This document shows positions 1-8,291 of a stretch of DNA of 64,000 bases, one piece after another. Below the pieces are notes generated by a model, which saw nothing but the letters and a program-made list of their open reading frames with translations, ran no database searches and had not been told where the DNA came from. How positions within the stretch are numbered: the first letter of the stretch is position 1; every line of letters begins with the position of its first letter. Origin of the DNA: Mycolicibacterium boenickei (GTDB lineage: Bacteria; Actinomycetota; Actinomycetes; Mycobacteriales; Mycobacteriaceae); NCBI RefSeq assembly GCF_010731295.1, contig NZ_AP022579.1, forward strand, positions 5,890,001 through 5,954,000. Direction: 5' to 3'. Both the position numbers and the translations under genes were made by a program.

Positions 1-426
1 ATCGACATGGAAGCGGTCGAGCACCTCGGTCCGGACCTGCTCGGCCCTGACTGGGAGCCGCGCACCGCGGCAGCCAATCTGACCGCCGATCCCGGACGAC
101 CGCTGGCCCCGACCCTGCTTGATCAGCGGGTGATGGCCGGTGTCGGCAATGTCTACTGCAACGAACTGTGTTTCGTGTTCGGACGGCTGCCGACGTCACC
201 CGTCAGCACCCTGCCCGATCCACTGCGCGTCGTGCAGCGCGCCCGGGACATGCTGTGGCTCAACCGGTCCCGGTGGAACCGCACCACCACCGGTGATACC
301 AGGCCCGGACGGCAGCTGTGGGTGTACGGGCGCGCCGGTGAGCCCTGCCGCCGCTGCGGGACGCTGATCGAGACCGATGCGGGCGGTGAGCGGGTCACGT
401 ACTGGTGCCCGTCCTGCCAGACGTAA
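1..426 (+). CDS. nei: Endonuclease VIII / Fpg-Nei family DNA glycosylase, C-terminal part (5' truncated)
   Basis: A base-excision repair glycosylase/AP lyase, of which only the last ~141 residues are present; the reading frame is open from base 1. The visible part contains the helix-two-turn-helix region (around residues 35-60, with the GVGNVYCNE stretch that contacts DNA) and a C-terminal zinc finger with two CxxC pairs (CRRC near 116-119, CPSC near 136-139). The catalytic N-terminus (Pro-Glu) lies outside the window, so Nei and Fpg cannot be separated by the nucleophile. The call as nei (Rv3297 type) rests on synteny with the genes that follow. Stop is TAA at 424-426. Confidence 0.88.
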   Translation: MDMEAVEHLGPDLLGPDWEPRTAAANLTADPGRPLAPTLLDQRVMAGVGNVYCNELCFVFGRLPTSPVSTLPDPLRVVQRARDMLWLNRSRWNRTTTGDTRPGRQLWVYGRAGEPCRRCGTLIETDAGGERVTYWCPSCQT

Positions 427-494
427 TCCCGTTGCGCATCAGTGCCTGTGGACCAAACGCGATCCGCACAACTTGTCACCTTGCAGTGGCATAA

Positions 495-510
495 TCGAAT
501 GTATGTTCGA
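495..510 (+). promoter_or_regulatory. LexA/SOS box overlapping the start codon of the HNH gene
   Basis: TCGAAT-GTAT-GTTCGA matches the mycobacterial SOS box TCGAAC-N4-GTTCGA at 11 of 12 fixed positions. The proposed ATG (503-505) lies inside the box, so LexA would cover the translation start and the transcript is probably leaderless or nearly so. 13E12-family genes are known members of the mycobacterial LexA regulon. Binding here is inferred. Confidence 0.75.
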
Positions 511-2158
511 TAGGTTGTCTGATGTGGAGTTGATCGACCAGATCAGCGCTGCCACGCGGGCCGAGTCGATGGCGATCGCGGCCCGGCTGGCCGCGATCGG
601 GGCGCTGGACCGCCTGCGTGAGCAAGAACTCGTCGACAGGATTTACTGGCGCACCGACCCGTTCGAAGAAGTCTCGGCAGAGGTATCGGCGGCGATGCGG
701 ATCAGCCGGGGCCGCGGCGGCACCCAGGTGCATCACGCCCGAGTGCTGCGCGACAAACTGCCCCAGGTGGCGGCCCGCTTCGCCGTCGGCGACATCGACT
801 ACCGGGTGGTGCGCATGATCATCGCCCGCACCGAGACCACCGACCCCTCGGTGTGGGCCGAACTGGACGCCGAACTCGCCGCCCGGGCGGCTCAGTGGAT
901 GCGGTTGTCGGAAAAACAACTGCGCGTACGGGTCGATCACTGGGTGGCCACCCACGACCCGAACGGGCAGCGGATACCGCCGGATCTGGCGCAGGACCGG
1001 TTTGTACAGATCGATGCGGGCAGCCCGGGTACGGCCACGATCTGGGCGAATGTGGATGCCGAGGACGGCGCGGCGCTGGATCAACGCCTGGATGCGTTGG
1101 CCGACACGGTGTGTGAGCATGATCCGCGCAGCCGGGAGCGGCGCCGCGCCGACGCGATCGGACCGCTGGCGCGGTTGGAAGCCCAGTTGGTGTGCCGGTG
1201 CGGGCGGGATGATTGCCCGGCCGCGCAGAAACGGGCGGCCGCGGATGCGGCGGTGGTACATGTGTTGGCCGAGCAAGCCACCCTGGATGGCACCTCGAAC
1301 GATCCGGGATATCTACCCGGGTACGGGATCCTGCCCGCCGACCGAGTGCGTGACCTGGCGGGCAGAGCCCGGCTCAAGCCGGTGCGGGTACCTGCCGCAT
1401 CCAGCGCTCCGGCCACACCGGGTGCGGTGGCTGACACGTCTGAGGCGACCGAACCCGGCGAGGCGATGACAGCGACCGACACGGCTGACTCCGGTGTGCC
1501 GGGAGAGACCAGCGCGCCAACCGGATCCGGTGAGGTGGCTGAGCCCGGCGAGTCGGCTGACTTATCTGAGCCGGCCGAATCCGACGGGTCTGCTCCACGC
1601 AGCGCCCCCGCCGCCTCTGAGGCCTCCAGGCCGGGGTATCGACCCTCGGTGGCGTTGTCGGAGTTCATCCGCTGGCGGGATCTGACCTGCCGCTTCCCCG
1701 GCTGCGACGCACCCGTGCAACGCTGCGACATCGACCACACCGTGCCCTACCCCCAAGGCCCGACCCATCCCTCCAACACCAAGCTCTACTGCCGCGCCCA
1801 CCACCTACTCAAAACGTTCTGCCCCGGCTGGTCAGACCGTCAATTACCCGACGGCACAGTCCAAATCACCACACCCACCGGCCACACCCACACCACCGAA
1901 CCCCACGGCGCCGCCATATTCCCCACCCTCGGCATCCCGACCGGCGACCTCGATCCCGAACCACCAGGCCCGACCCCGAACGCAAACCCGCACCGGGCCG
2001 TGAAGATGCCCAAACGCTCACGCACCCGCGAACAAGACCGCCACGACCGCATCAACCAAGAACGACAACTACGCGCCGAACTCAACCACGACATCGAAAC
2101 CGAACGCCAATACCAAGCCTGGCTCGCCGAAGAACACGGACCACCCCCACCATTCTGA
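503..2158 (+). CDS. 13E12 repeat family protein (DUF222 + HNH endonuclease)
   Basis: A 551-residue protein of the DUF222/HNH family that is multi-copy in mycobacteria (13E12 repeat family). Residues ~1-300 form the DUF222 region. Residues ~305-375 are a low-complexity Pro/Glu/Ser/Thr linker made of imperfect repeats of a TEPGEA-like unit. Residues ~385-445 hold the HNH nuclease, with a Cys pair (CRFPGC), DIDHTVPY as the catalytic His region, and a CRAHH zinc motif. The start at 503 is preferred over an upstream in-frame start at 377, which would overlap nei. The SOS box on this start suggests DNA-damage induction. The biological role of the family is not settled; it may be a homing-type or mobile-element nuclease. 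Confidence 0.85.
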   Translation: MFDRLSDVELIDQISAATRAESMAIAARLAAIGALDRLREQELVDRIYWRTDPFEEVSAEVSAAMRISRGRGGTQVHHARVLRDKLPQVAARFAVGDIDYRVVRMIIARTETTDPSVWAELDAELAARAAQWMRLSEKQLRVRVDHWVATHDPNGQRIPPDLAQDRFVQIDAGSPGTATIWANVDAEDGAALDQRLDALADTVCEHDPRSRERRRADAIGPLARLEAQLVCRCGRDDCPAAQKRAAADAAVVHVLAEQATLDGTSNDPGYLPGYGILPADRVRDLAGRARLKPVRVPAASSAPATPGAVADTSEATEPGEAMTATDTADSGVPGETSAPTGSGEVAEPGESADLSEPAESDGSAPRSAPAASEASRPGYRPSVALSEFIRWRDLTCRFPGCDAPVQRCDIDHTVPYPQGPTHPSNTKLYCRAHHLLKTFCPGWSDRQLPDGTVQITTPTGHTHTTEPHGAAIFPTLGIPTGDLDPEPPGPTPNANPHRAVKMPKRSRTREQDRHDRINQERQLRAELNHDIETERQYQAWLAEEHGPPPPF

Positions 2159-2164
2159 TGCCCC

Positions 2165-2499
2165 CTAGCTGGCTGTCACGGCCAGCGCCTGGGCGACCTC
2201 CTGCGCCACACGGAGGCCGGACTCGATCGCGCCTTCGATGTATCCGGCGTGATCACTTGCGGTTTCGGTGCCCGCCCAGTGGATGTCGCCGACGTATTCA
2301 TCGGTATGCCATGACTTCTCGTGCCAGCTGACCGGATCGAGCACTTCCGGCCCGATGTGACCGATCAGGGGTTCCAGCACAGCCTTTCGGCGTGCGTCGA
2401 CACTGAGGACGTCGAGGTCACGGGCCGCAGGTCCGCCGACGAGCACGCACAGGTGACCCGGGCCGCCACGCGGACGGCGCGCAGCCTGACGTAGGCCAT
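2165..2499 (-). pseudogene. Flavin monoamine oxidase remnant (AofH-like), truncated and internally deleted
   Basis: The 93-codon reading frame 2165-2446 is a fragment of the C-terminus of a flavin-dependent amine oxidase. It retains GDIHWAGTETAS, the FAD-contacting motif, followed by GYIEGAIESG. The N-terminal FAD domain is absent. The usual ~25-30 residues between the WHTDEY stretch and the HWAGTE motif are also missing, so two conserved blocks are fused directly. Bases up to ~2499 continue in another frame, starting with an ATG that gives no recognisable product. Not expected to make an active enzyme. Confidence 0.75.
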
Positions 2500-2541
2500 C
2501 GGAATCCCTCCCTCGACTGAGCGTCAGCTTAGGGTGAAAAC

Positions 2542-3057
2542 ATGACCAACACCGTCGTCCGCGCTACGTCACCGGACGACCTCGACGCGATCAGCTCCAT
2601 CTATGCCCACCATGTCGAGACCGGAGTGGCCACGTTCGAGTTGATCCCGCCGCACCGCGAGGAGTGGGAGCGCCGGCTGGCGACGGCTCGGGAACGTGAA
2701 TTGCCGTTCCTCACGGCGGTACTCGATGACGAGATCGTCGGCTACGCGTACTGCGCGCCGTGGAAGCTCCGGCCGGCCTATCGGCACACCGTCGAGAACT
2801 CGATCTATCTCACCCCGCAGTGCGCCGGCCGCGGTATCGGAACGGCGCTGCTGCAAGGGCTTCTGGACGGCTGCGCTGCAGCAGGCATCCGTGAGGTCAT
2901 CGCCGTGGTGGTCGACACCGACGAGGCAGCGGCATCCCTTGCCCTGCACCGCAAGCACGGCTTCGCAGAAGCCGGCCGCCTGCGGGCGGTGGGCCACAAG
3001 CACGGACGATGGCTCGACACGGTGCTGCTGCAGTGCAGCCTCCCGGTCAGCAGTTGA
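2542..3057 (+). CDS. GNAT family N-acetyltransferase (phosphinothricin acetyltransferase-like)
   Basis: A 171-residue GCN5-related acetyltransferase of the Pat/Bar subgroup. The opening IYAHHVETGVATFE stretch (~20-33) and the acetyl-CoA binding segment GRGIGTALLQGLLD (~97-110, matching Q/RxxGxG/A) are clear. A late conserved block carries SLALHRKHGFAEAGRLR. Family members acetylate phosphinothricin or methionine sulfoximine-type amines; the natural substrate here is unknown. ATG start with AGGGTG just upstream. Its 3' end overlaps the convergent desaturase gene by 11 bases. Confidence 0.85.
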   Translation: MTNTVVRATSPDDLDAISSIYAHHVETGVATFELIPPHREEWERRLATARERELPFLTAVLDDEIVGYAYCAPWKLRPAYRHTVENSIYLTPQCAGRGIGTALLQGLLDGCAAAGIREVIAVVVDTDEAAASLALHRKHGFAEAGRLRAVGHKHGRWLDTVLLQCSLPVSS

Positions 3058-4198
3058 CGAGTTCGGGCTCGCAGATCGGCTGCGAAGCCGGGTGTCGTGC
3101 GGACTCTTTGGCTGTGGACTCGGCCACAACGGGCTCGGGATCCTTGGGCTTGCTGCCCCACGGGAACGCCAGCCGGACGATCTTGCGGACCACCGAGGCG
3201 AACTGCTTGTGGATCGGGCCGGTGTTGTACGGCAGCCCGTAGCGCTGGCAGATCTCCTTGACCTCACCGGAGATCTCGGCGTAACGGTGCGCCGGGATGT
3301 CCGGGAACAGGTGGTGTTCGATCTGGAACGACAGGTTGCCGCTGAAGATGTGGAACCACTTGCCGCCGGACAGGTTCGCCGAACCCAGCAGCTGGCGGTA
3401 GTACCACTGCCCACGCGTCTCGTCCTGGGTTTCCTCGATGGTGAACTCGTGGGTGCCCTCGGGGAAATGCCCGCAGAAGATGATGGTGTAAGACCACACG
3501 TTGCGCATCAGATTGGCAGTCATGTTGCCCGCGAACACGAACGGCGCGAACGGGCCGGCGAGCAGCGGGAAGGCCACGTAGTCCTTGACGGTCTGCTTGC
3601 GGACCTTCGCCCACATCTCGCGCAGCATGTCCTTCTTGTCGCGCAGCTTGATCTCACCGGTGCGGATGCGCTCGGTCTCGAGCTCGTGCAGCGCGACGCC
3701 GTACTGGAAGAACACCATCAACAGGAAGGCGTACAAGGGATTACCCAGGTAGTAGGGGCTCCATTTCTGGTCCTCGCTCATGCGCAGGACGCCGTAACCG
3801 ATGTCGCGGTCCATGTCGACGATGTTGGTGTAGGTGTGGTGCATGTAGTTGTGCGAGTGGCGCCACTGATTCGACGGGCAGGCCGAATCCCATTCGAAGT
3901 TCTGGCCCCGCAACGCCGGATCGCCCATCCAGTCGTACTGGCCGTGCATGACGTTGTGGCCGATCTCCATGTTGTCGAGGATCTTCGACAGTCCGAGCAT
4001 CACGGTGCCGACGGGCCAGGCCGGCGGCAGGAACAGCAGAGCGCGGCCGCCGATTTCGAGCTTGCGCTGCATCTTGATGATGTCGCGGATGTAGGTGGCG
4101 TCGCGCTCGCCGAGATCGGCGATCGCCTTTTCACGGATGGCGTCGAGTTCGGCGCCGAAGGTTTCGAACTGTTCGGGGGTCAAGGTGTAGTGAGTCAT
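3047..4198 (-). CDS. Membrane fatty acid (acyl-CoA) desaturase, DesA3-like
   Basis: A 383-residue integral-membrane di-iron desaturase of the type that makes oleoyl from stearoyl-CoA. The three histidine boxes are intact: HNVMH (81-85), HSHNYMHH (114-121) and QIEHH (292-296). Hydrophobic segments lie at ~52-70 and ~150-170 and again at ~205-245. It sits 27 bases downstream of an FAD/2Fe-2S reductase on the same strand, matching the Rv3230c-Rv3229c (DesA3) two-component system in which the reductase supplies electrons. AAAGG lies upstream of the ATG. It is shorter than DesA3 (~427 residues). A FabR/DesT-like regulator is divergent, suggesting control by unsaturated acyl-CoA. Confidence 0.9.
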   Translation of the reverse strand: MTHYTLTPEQFETFGAELDAIREKAIADLGERDATYIRDIIKMQRKLEIGGRALLFLPPAWPVGTVMLGLSKILDNMEIGHNVMHGQYDWMGDPALRGQNFEWDSACPSNQWRHSHNYMHHTYTNIVDMDRDIGYGVLRMSEDQKWSPYYLGNPLYAFLLMVFFQYGVALHELETERIRTGEIKLRDKKDMLREMWAKVRKQTVKDYVAFPLLAGPFAPFVFAGNMTANLMRNVWSYTIIFCGHFPEGTHEFTIEETQDETRGQWYYRQLLGSANLSGGKWFHIFSGNLSFQIEHHLFPDIPAHRYAEISGEVKEICQRYGLPYNTGPIHKQFASVVRKIVRLAFPWGSKPKDPEPVVAESTAKESARHPASQPICEPELVNC

Positions 4199-4225
4199 GT
4201 CTGCGCCTTTCAGGGTCGATAGATC

Positions 4226-5305
4226 TCAAAGGTCGATGACGACGTCGCCGACGGGTGCGGTGACGCATATTTCGATGTCCTCGCAGTCGGCGGTGGAGAT
4301 CGCGCCGGTGATCAGGTTGCGAACCGCGCCGCGAGTCTTGGATCGCGTGCAGGTGTGGCAGATGCCCATGCGGCAACCGCTTTCCGGGGTGAGGCCGGCA
4401 GCCTCGGCCTGAACCAAAAGCGGTTGGCCGTCGTCGGTCACCTCCACGTCGCTGTCGGCGAATCGGACGGTGCCGCCGGTCGATCCAGTCGGCACTGCGA
4501 ACACCGGTGGCACGAAGCTCTCCGAGTGCGCGTCGGGACGAACCTCACGCACCGCGTCGACCAATGCCGGCGGGCCACAGACGAACACCGCATCGGGCTC
4601 AGCGCCGGCGAACGCCTCCGCCAGGTGAGCGGGACCGAAGTATCCGTCCAGATCCCCGGCGACCCCGTCGCGGGTGTAGCCGTGCAGGATCCGCACCCCG
4701 GCCGAGCCCATGGCGGCCAACTCAGTGCGGTAGCAGGCTTCGTCGACGCCACGTGCGTAGTGGATGAAGGTGATCTCGCCGGTGAACGCCTGTGCACGCA
4801 ACGTACGCAGCATCGACATCACCGGGGTGATACCGCTGCCACCCGAGACGAACAGGATGCGTCGGGGAAGCACGGCGGGCAGGACGAAATCGCCCCCGAC
4901 CGAATCGAGCCCGAGAACCATGCCGGGGTAGGCGTGGTCGCACAGGTAGTTCGATACCAGCCCGCCGTCGTGGCGACCGACGGTCAGCTCCAGGTGGCGA
5001 GCCCCTTCGGCACTGGCCGGCGAGTAGCACCGGGTGCGGCGTCGTCCGTTGATCTCGACGGAGAGATTGATGTGCTGCCCAGCCCGAAAGCCGGCGAAAG
5101 CCGCATTGGGTTCGAGGGTCAGCGTGACGCTGCGCGGCGTCTGCCGCCGCACCGCGATCACCTTGGCGCGGGCGTCGCCCAGCGTCCAGGTCGGCTCGAC
5201 CAGCTCGGTGTAGCGATCAACTCCGTGCGGGCCGGTAAGCAGGTTTGCGAGCGCACTCACGCGCGGTGCCGCCAGCACCCGCCTTGCGATTGTTTGAGTG
5301 AACAT
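4226..5305 (-). CDS. FAD/NAD(P)H ferredoxin reductase with C-terminal 2Fe-2S domain (Rv3230c-like desaturase partner)
   Basis: A 359-residue electron-transfer protein. The FAD-binding RCYS motif is near 92-95, the nicotinamide-binding GGSGITP at 155-161, and a C-terminal plant-type [2Fe-2S] ferredoxin domain has Cys311, Cys316, Cys319 and a distal Cys near 347. It should pass electrons from NADPH to the adjacent desaturase, with which it forms an operon. An in-frame TTG at 5341 would add 12 residues, but ATG at 5305 gives the usual family N-terminus. No clear ribosome site is visible, and a palindrome TGTGTACACA overlaps the ATG, so the transcript may be leaderless and operator-controlled. 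Confidence 0.88.
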   Translation of the reverse strand: MFTQTIARRVLAAPRVSALANLLTGPHGVDRYTELVEPTWTLGDARAKVIAVRRQTPRSVTLTLEPNAAFAGFRAGQHINLSVEINGRRRTRCYSPASAEGARHLELTVGRHDGGLVSNYLCDHAYPGMVLGLDSVGGDFVLPAVLPRRILFVSGGSGITPVMSMLRTLRAQAFTGEITFIHYARGVDEACYRTELAAMGSAGVRILHGYTRDGVAGDLDGYFGPAHLAEAFAGAEPDAVFVCGPPALVDAVREVRPDAHSESFVPPVFAVPTGSTGGTVRFADSDVEVTDDGQPLLVQAEAAGLTPESGCRMGICHTCTRSKTRGAVRNLITGAISTADCEDIEICVTAPVGDVVIDL

Positions 5306-5381
5306 GTGTACACAGTGCGCGTGCACAGGCGACTCTGTCAACGATAAAAACCCAGCGAGTGGTAGGGTTCACACCAGTGAA
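5305..5381. promoter_or_regulatory. Divergent promoter/operator region between desaturase operon and TetR gene
   Basis: Two symmetric elements are seen. TGTGTACACA (5305-5314) is a perfect 10-base palindrome overlapping the reductase start codon. TTCAC-ACCA-GTGAA (5368-5381) is a perfect 5-base inverted repeat overlapping the GTG start of the regulator. Both are well placed for a TetR dimer to repress the desaturase operon and its own gene; which one is the operator cannot be told from sequence. Confidence 0.55.
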
Positions 5382-6069
5382 CAGACGTACGCCCAATTCA
5401 CGAACATCCACGTCACGACCGCGACGAACCGAATCGTCGTCGCGGTCGCGGGACACGCTGTCCAGGGAAGAGCGCAAAGAGGCCACCCGGCGCGCGATCA
5501 TCACCGCAGCGTTGACCCTGCTGGAAGACCGCAGCTTCAGCGCGCTGTCCCTGCGGGAGGTCACCCGGGAGGCGGGCATCGTGCCCGCCGCGTTCTACCG
5601 GCACTTCGACTCGATGGATGCGCTCGGCCTGGTGCTCATCGACGAGTCGTTCCGGTCCCTGCGCGACATGCTTCGCGGTGCGCGCGCCGGCAAGCTCGAC
5701 CCCCATCACGTCATCGAATCCTCGGCCGAGATCCTGATCGGCAGCTTCAACGACCGGCGCGAACACTGGCGGTTCATCGCCCGCGAACGCTCCAGCGGGG
5801 TCTCGGTGCTGCGCTACGCCATTCGCACCGAGATCCGGTTGATCACCTCGGAGCTCGCGATCGACCTGGCCCGGTTCCCCGCCCTCAAGGACTGGAGCAG
5901 CGAGGATCTCAACATCCTGGCCAACCTGTTCGTCAACGCGATGATCTCGATCGCCGAGAGCCTGGAAGATGCAGGAGACGCGGCGGCAGTCGACGCCATT
6001 CACCGCACCGCGGTCAAACAACTACGGATGATCGCCGTCGGCGTCAACGGGTGGCACAGCACCGGCTAG
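5377..6069 (+). CDS. TetR family regulator, FabR/DesT-like
   Basis: A 230-residue regulator. After a Ser/Arg-rich tail of ~30 residues it has a TetR DNA-binding domain containing SLREVTREAGIVPAAFYRHF. The PAAFYRHFDSMDALGLVLIDE stretch is characteristic of FabR and DesT, which sense saturated versus unsaturated acyl-CoA. In Pseudomonas aeruginosa DesT controls desCB, a reductase plus acyl-CoA desaturase, the same pair transcribed divergently here. Start is GTG at 5377; an in-frame GTG at 5359 is the alternative. The ligand and operator are inferred from that parallel. Confidence 0.82.
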   Translation: MNRRTPNSRTSTSRPRRTESSSRSRDTLSREERKEATRRAIITAALTLLEDRSFSALSLREVTREAGIVPAAFYRHFDSMDALGLVLIDESFRSLRDMLRGARAGKLDPHHVIESSAEILIGSFNDRREHWRFIARERSSGVSVLRYAIRTEIRLITSELAIDLARFPALKDWSSEDLNILANLFVNAMISIAESLEDAGDAAAVDAIHRTAVKQLRMIAVGVNGWHSTG

Positions 6070-6078
6070 GGTCCGGTC

Positions 6079-6870
6079 ATGTCCCCTGCGCAGCCACTCG
6101 ACCTTGCCTACCCGCGGCCCGATATCGCCGTCATCACGCTCAATCGGCCCGACAAGCTCAATGCGTTGTCGTACGAACTGGTCGAGGCGCTGCATGCCAC
6201 GCTCGACGAGATCGCGGCGAACAACGAGTGCCGGGTCGTGGTGCTCACCGGCGCCGGACGCGGATTCTGCTCGGGCCTGGACCTGAGCGATCCGAATCCA
6301 CCCGAGGCCGGCGGCGGCACCGAGTTTCCCCGCTCCGGCATGCGCTGGCAGGAACGCATCGCGAACCTGACGGTCAAGCTGCACCGGCTGCGCCAGCCCG
6401 TCATCGCCGCGGTCAACGGCGCGGCCTACGGCGGTGGCTTCGCGCTGGCCGCGGCCAGCGACATCCGCATCGCGGGCCCGGCGGCGAAGTTCTGCACGCA
6501 GTTCATCAAGCTCGGTATCGGCGGCTGCGACATCGGGGTGAGCTACACCCTGCCCAGGATCATCGGTGCCGGCCCCGCGTTCGACCTGATCCTGACCGCG
6601 CGGGCGGTCGACGCACCCGAGGCACTGCGGCTCGGCCTGGTCACCCGGGTGGTCGACGACACCGCGGATCTGCTCGGCGCCGCCCTGGAGATCGCCGAAA
6701 CTCTGTGTGGTTACGGGAAATTCGGTCTGGAATCGACCAAGCAGGTGCTGTGGGCCAATCTCGATGCCGGCTGCCTGGAAACGGCTCTCCACGTGGAGAA
6801 CCGCAGCCAGATTCTGTCGGTCGGCACCGGCAGCCTGAGCGGGTCCGCCCAGTTCACGAAGCGCAAGTGA
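6079..6870 (+). CDS. Enoyl-CoA hydratase/isomerase (crotonase) family protein
   Basis: A 263-residue crotonase-fold protein. The CoA-binding/oxyanion segments GAGRGFCSGLDL (~59-70) and NGAAYGGGFALAAASDIR are present. The segment that normally carries the second catalytic glutamate of hydratases reads CTQFIKLGIGGCDIGVSY, so Glu is not at the usual place and only an Asp (GCDIG) remains, an arrangement closer to dienoyl-CoA isomerase-type crotonases. A simple hydratase assignment is therefore uncertain. It starts 10 bases after the TetR stop and may be co-transcribed with it. Confidence 0.82.
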   Translation: MSPAQPLDLAYPRPDIAVITLNRPDKLNALSYELVEALHATLDEIAANNECRVVVLTGAGRGFCSGLDLSDPNPPEAGGGTEFPRSGMRWQERIANLTVKLHRLRQPVIAAVNGAAYGGGFALAAASDIRIAGPAAKFCTQFIKLGIGGCDIGVSYTLPRIIGAGPAFDLILTARAVDAPEALRLGLVTRVVDDTADLLGAALEIAETLCGYGKFGLESTKQVLWANLDAGCLETALHVENRSQILSVGTGSLSGSAQFTKRK

Positions 6871-6873
6871 GAG

Positions 6874-7485
6874 TCACAACCTCTTCCCGTCGATCGGCAC
6901 GAGCCACAGGAATCCGATCACGAGCAACCAGGCCAGCATGACGGCAACGAAGACGCACCCTGCGATCCGAAGGCGCCGAGGCGAAGTGAAAGGCAGCGTG
7001 ATCACGACCATGGCCGCCATGACGCCGAGTCCACCGACAAACGATTTGGCGGCGACGAACGAACCCACGAGCCCGGCCACCACAGCCAACGGGATGACCC
7101 ACCGGTAGTACTCACGCGGTATGCCGAACGGCAACATCGCTCCGTCGGCAGGCAGCACCAGATCGGGCCGATAATGCGCCAGCCAGCGCCCGATCTGCCC
7201 GGTGGGCCATTCCTTCTCGAACTCATGGGGGTAGATCGGGTCCGCACCCTGCGCGCAGATGGCCCACGCATTGAAGACGATTCGAATCGACCCGCTCATG
7301 TTGACCATGTCGATGCCGGTGATGTCGCGCCACGCGAGCTGCACTGCCTCCCCGCGCCGTTCGAACGTGATCCCGGCCGGCGACATCGTCAAAGTCTGAC
7401 GCGCCCGACTGCGCCACACCCGGGTGCTGTCGGCACCGTGCAGTACGACCGGCACGGTGAAGTCGTCGCGTACCGGAGCAGTCAT
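6874..7485 (-). CDS. Hypothetical membrane protein
   Basis: A 203-residue protein with no recognised family. The N-terminal ~115 residues look cytoplasmic and PH/bacterial-PH-like in texture (beta-rich, with RVWRSRARQTLTMSPAGITFERRGEAV-type segments and a WRDI stretch). Three hydrophobic helices follow (around 125-145, 150-170 and 178-198). Its ATG overlaps the stop of the upstream SDR gene (ATGA at 7482-7485), so the two are translationally coupled. It converges on the crotonase gene with a 3-base gap. Confidence 0.65.
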   Translation of the reverse strand: MTAPVRDDFTVPVVLHGADSTRVWRSRARQTLTMSPAGITFERRGEAVQLAWRDITGIDMVNMSGSIRIVFNAWAICAQGADPIYPHEFEKEWPTGQIGRWLAHYRPDLVLPADGAMLPFGIPREYYRWVIPLAVVAGLVGSFVAAKSFVGGLGVMAAMVVITLPFTSPRRLRIAGCVFVAVMLAWLLVIGFLWLVPIDGKRL

Positions 7486-8252
7486 CGAGGTGTGCCACCA
7501 CCGTCGACGATGACCACCTGCCCGGTCATGTAACTGCCTGCGTCCGAGCACATGAGCAGCGCGGCACCGACCATCTCGTCCGGGGTGGCCAGGCGCTTCA
7601 TCAAAGTGCCGCCCTTCATGAGGTCGATGGCCTCCTGCGGGTTGTTGCGCATCATGTCGGTGTCGACCGGTCCCGGCGCCAAAGCGTTCACGCGGATGCC
7701 CAGCGGGGCGAATTCGGCCGCCATCGAGCGGGTCACCGACATCAGCGCGGCCTTGCCCGAGGCGTAGATCGACAGCGCCGGCGCGAAATTGAACGCTCCG
7801 ACCGACACCATGTTCAGCACCGCCGCCTTCGGGCTGGCCTTCAGATGCGGCAGCGCGTGCTGCACCAGGAACACCGGCCCGCGCAGGTTCACCTCATAGG
7901 ACTTGGCCCAGGCCTCCGGCGTCATCTGCCCCAACGGCTGCGCGAGCGCGTTGGCGGCGTTGTTGACCACCACGTCGATCCCGCCGAACTCGGCGACCGT
8001 GCGCTCCACCAGCACACCGAGATCGTCGATGTTGCCGCTGTGCGTGGGCACTCCGATCGCCTGTCCCCCGAGCTCGCGCAGATGCTCGGCGGCCCGTTCG
8101 CAGGCATCGGCCTTGCGGCTGGCGACCACCACGCGCGCGCCGGCCAGCGTAAAGCCCTCGGCGAGAGCCAATCCGATGCCACGGGTGCCACCGGTCACGA
8201 TCACGGTCCGGTCGGTCATGTCGAACAAATGGTCAAAAGTCTCACGGTTCAC
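7482..8252 (-). CDS. Short-chain dehydrogenase/reductase (SDR)
   Basis: A 256-residue classical SDR. It has the TGGTRGIG nucleotide-binding motif (~20-27), NNAANA (~95-100), the catalytic Ser and YASGK (Y162/K166 region), and the terminal GQVVIVDGGGTPR. The residue after the second beta strand (SRKADA) favours NADP. Substrate unknown. GTG start with GACGGG upstream. It is coupled by a 4-base overlap to the downstream membrane protein gene. Confidence 0.87.
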   Translation of the reverse strand: MNRETFDHLFDMTDRTVIVTGGTRGIGLALAEGFTLAGARVVVASRKADACERAAEHLRELGGQAIGVPTHSGNIDDLGVLVERTVAEFGGIDVVVNNAANALAQPLGQMTPEAWAKSYEVNLRGPVFLVQHALPHLKASPKAAVLNMVSVGAFNFAPALSIYASGKAALMSVTRSMAAEFAPLGIRVNALAPGPVDTDMMRNNPQEAIDLMKGGTLMKRLATPDEMVGAALLMCSDAGSYMTGQVVIVDGGGTPR

Positions 8253-8291
8253 CCCGTCAGTAGAACATCACCATGGTCCGGCCACGCAAGG

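Noticed and set aside
5303..5341. Upstream TTG (5341) as the reductase start
   Set aside because: It would add 12 residues beginning in the operator region; ATG at 5305 gives the family N-terminus.
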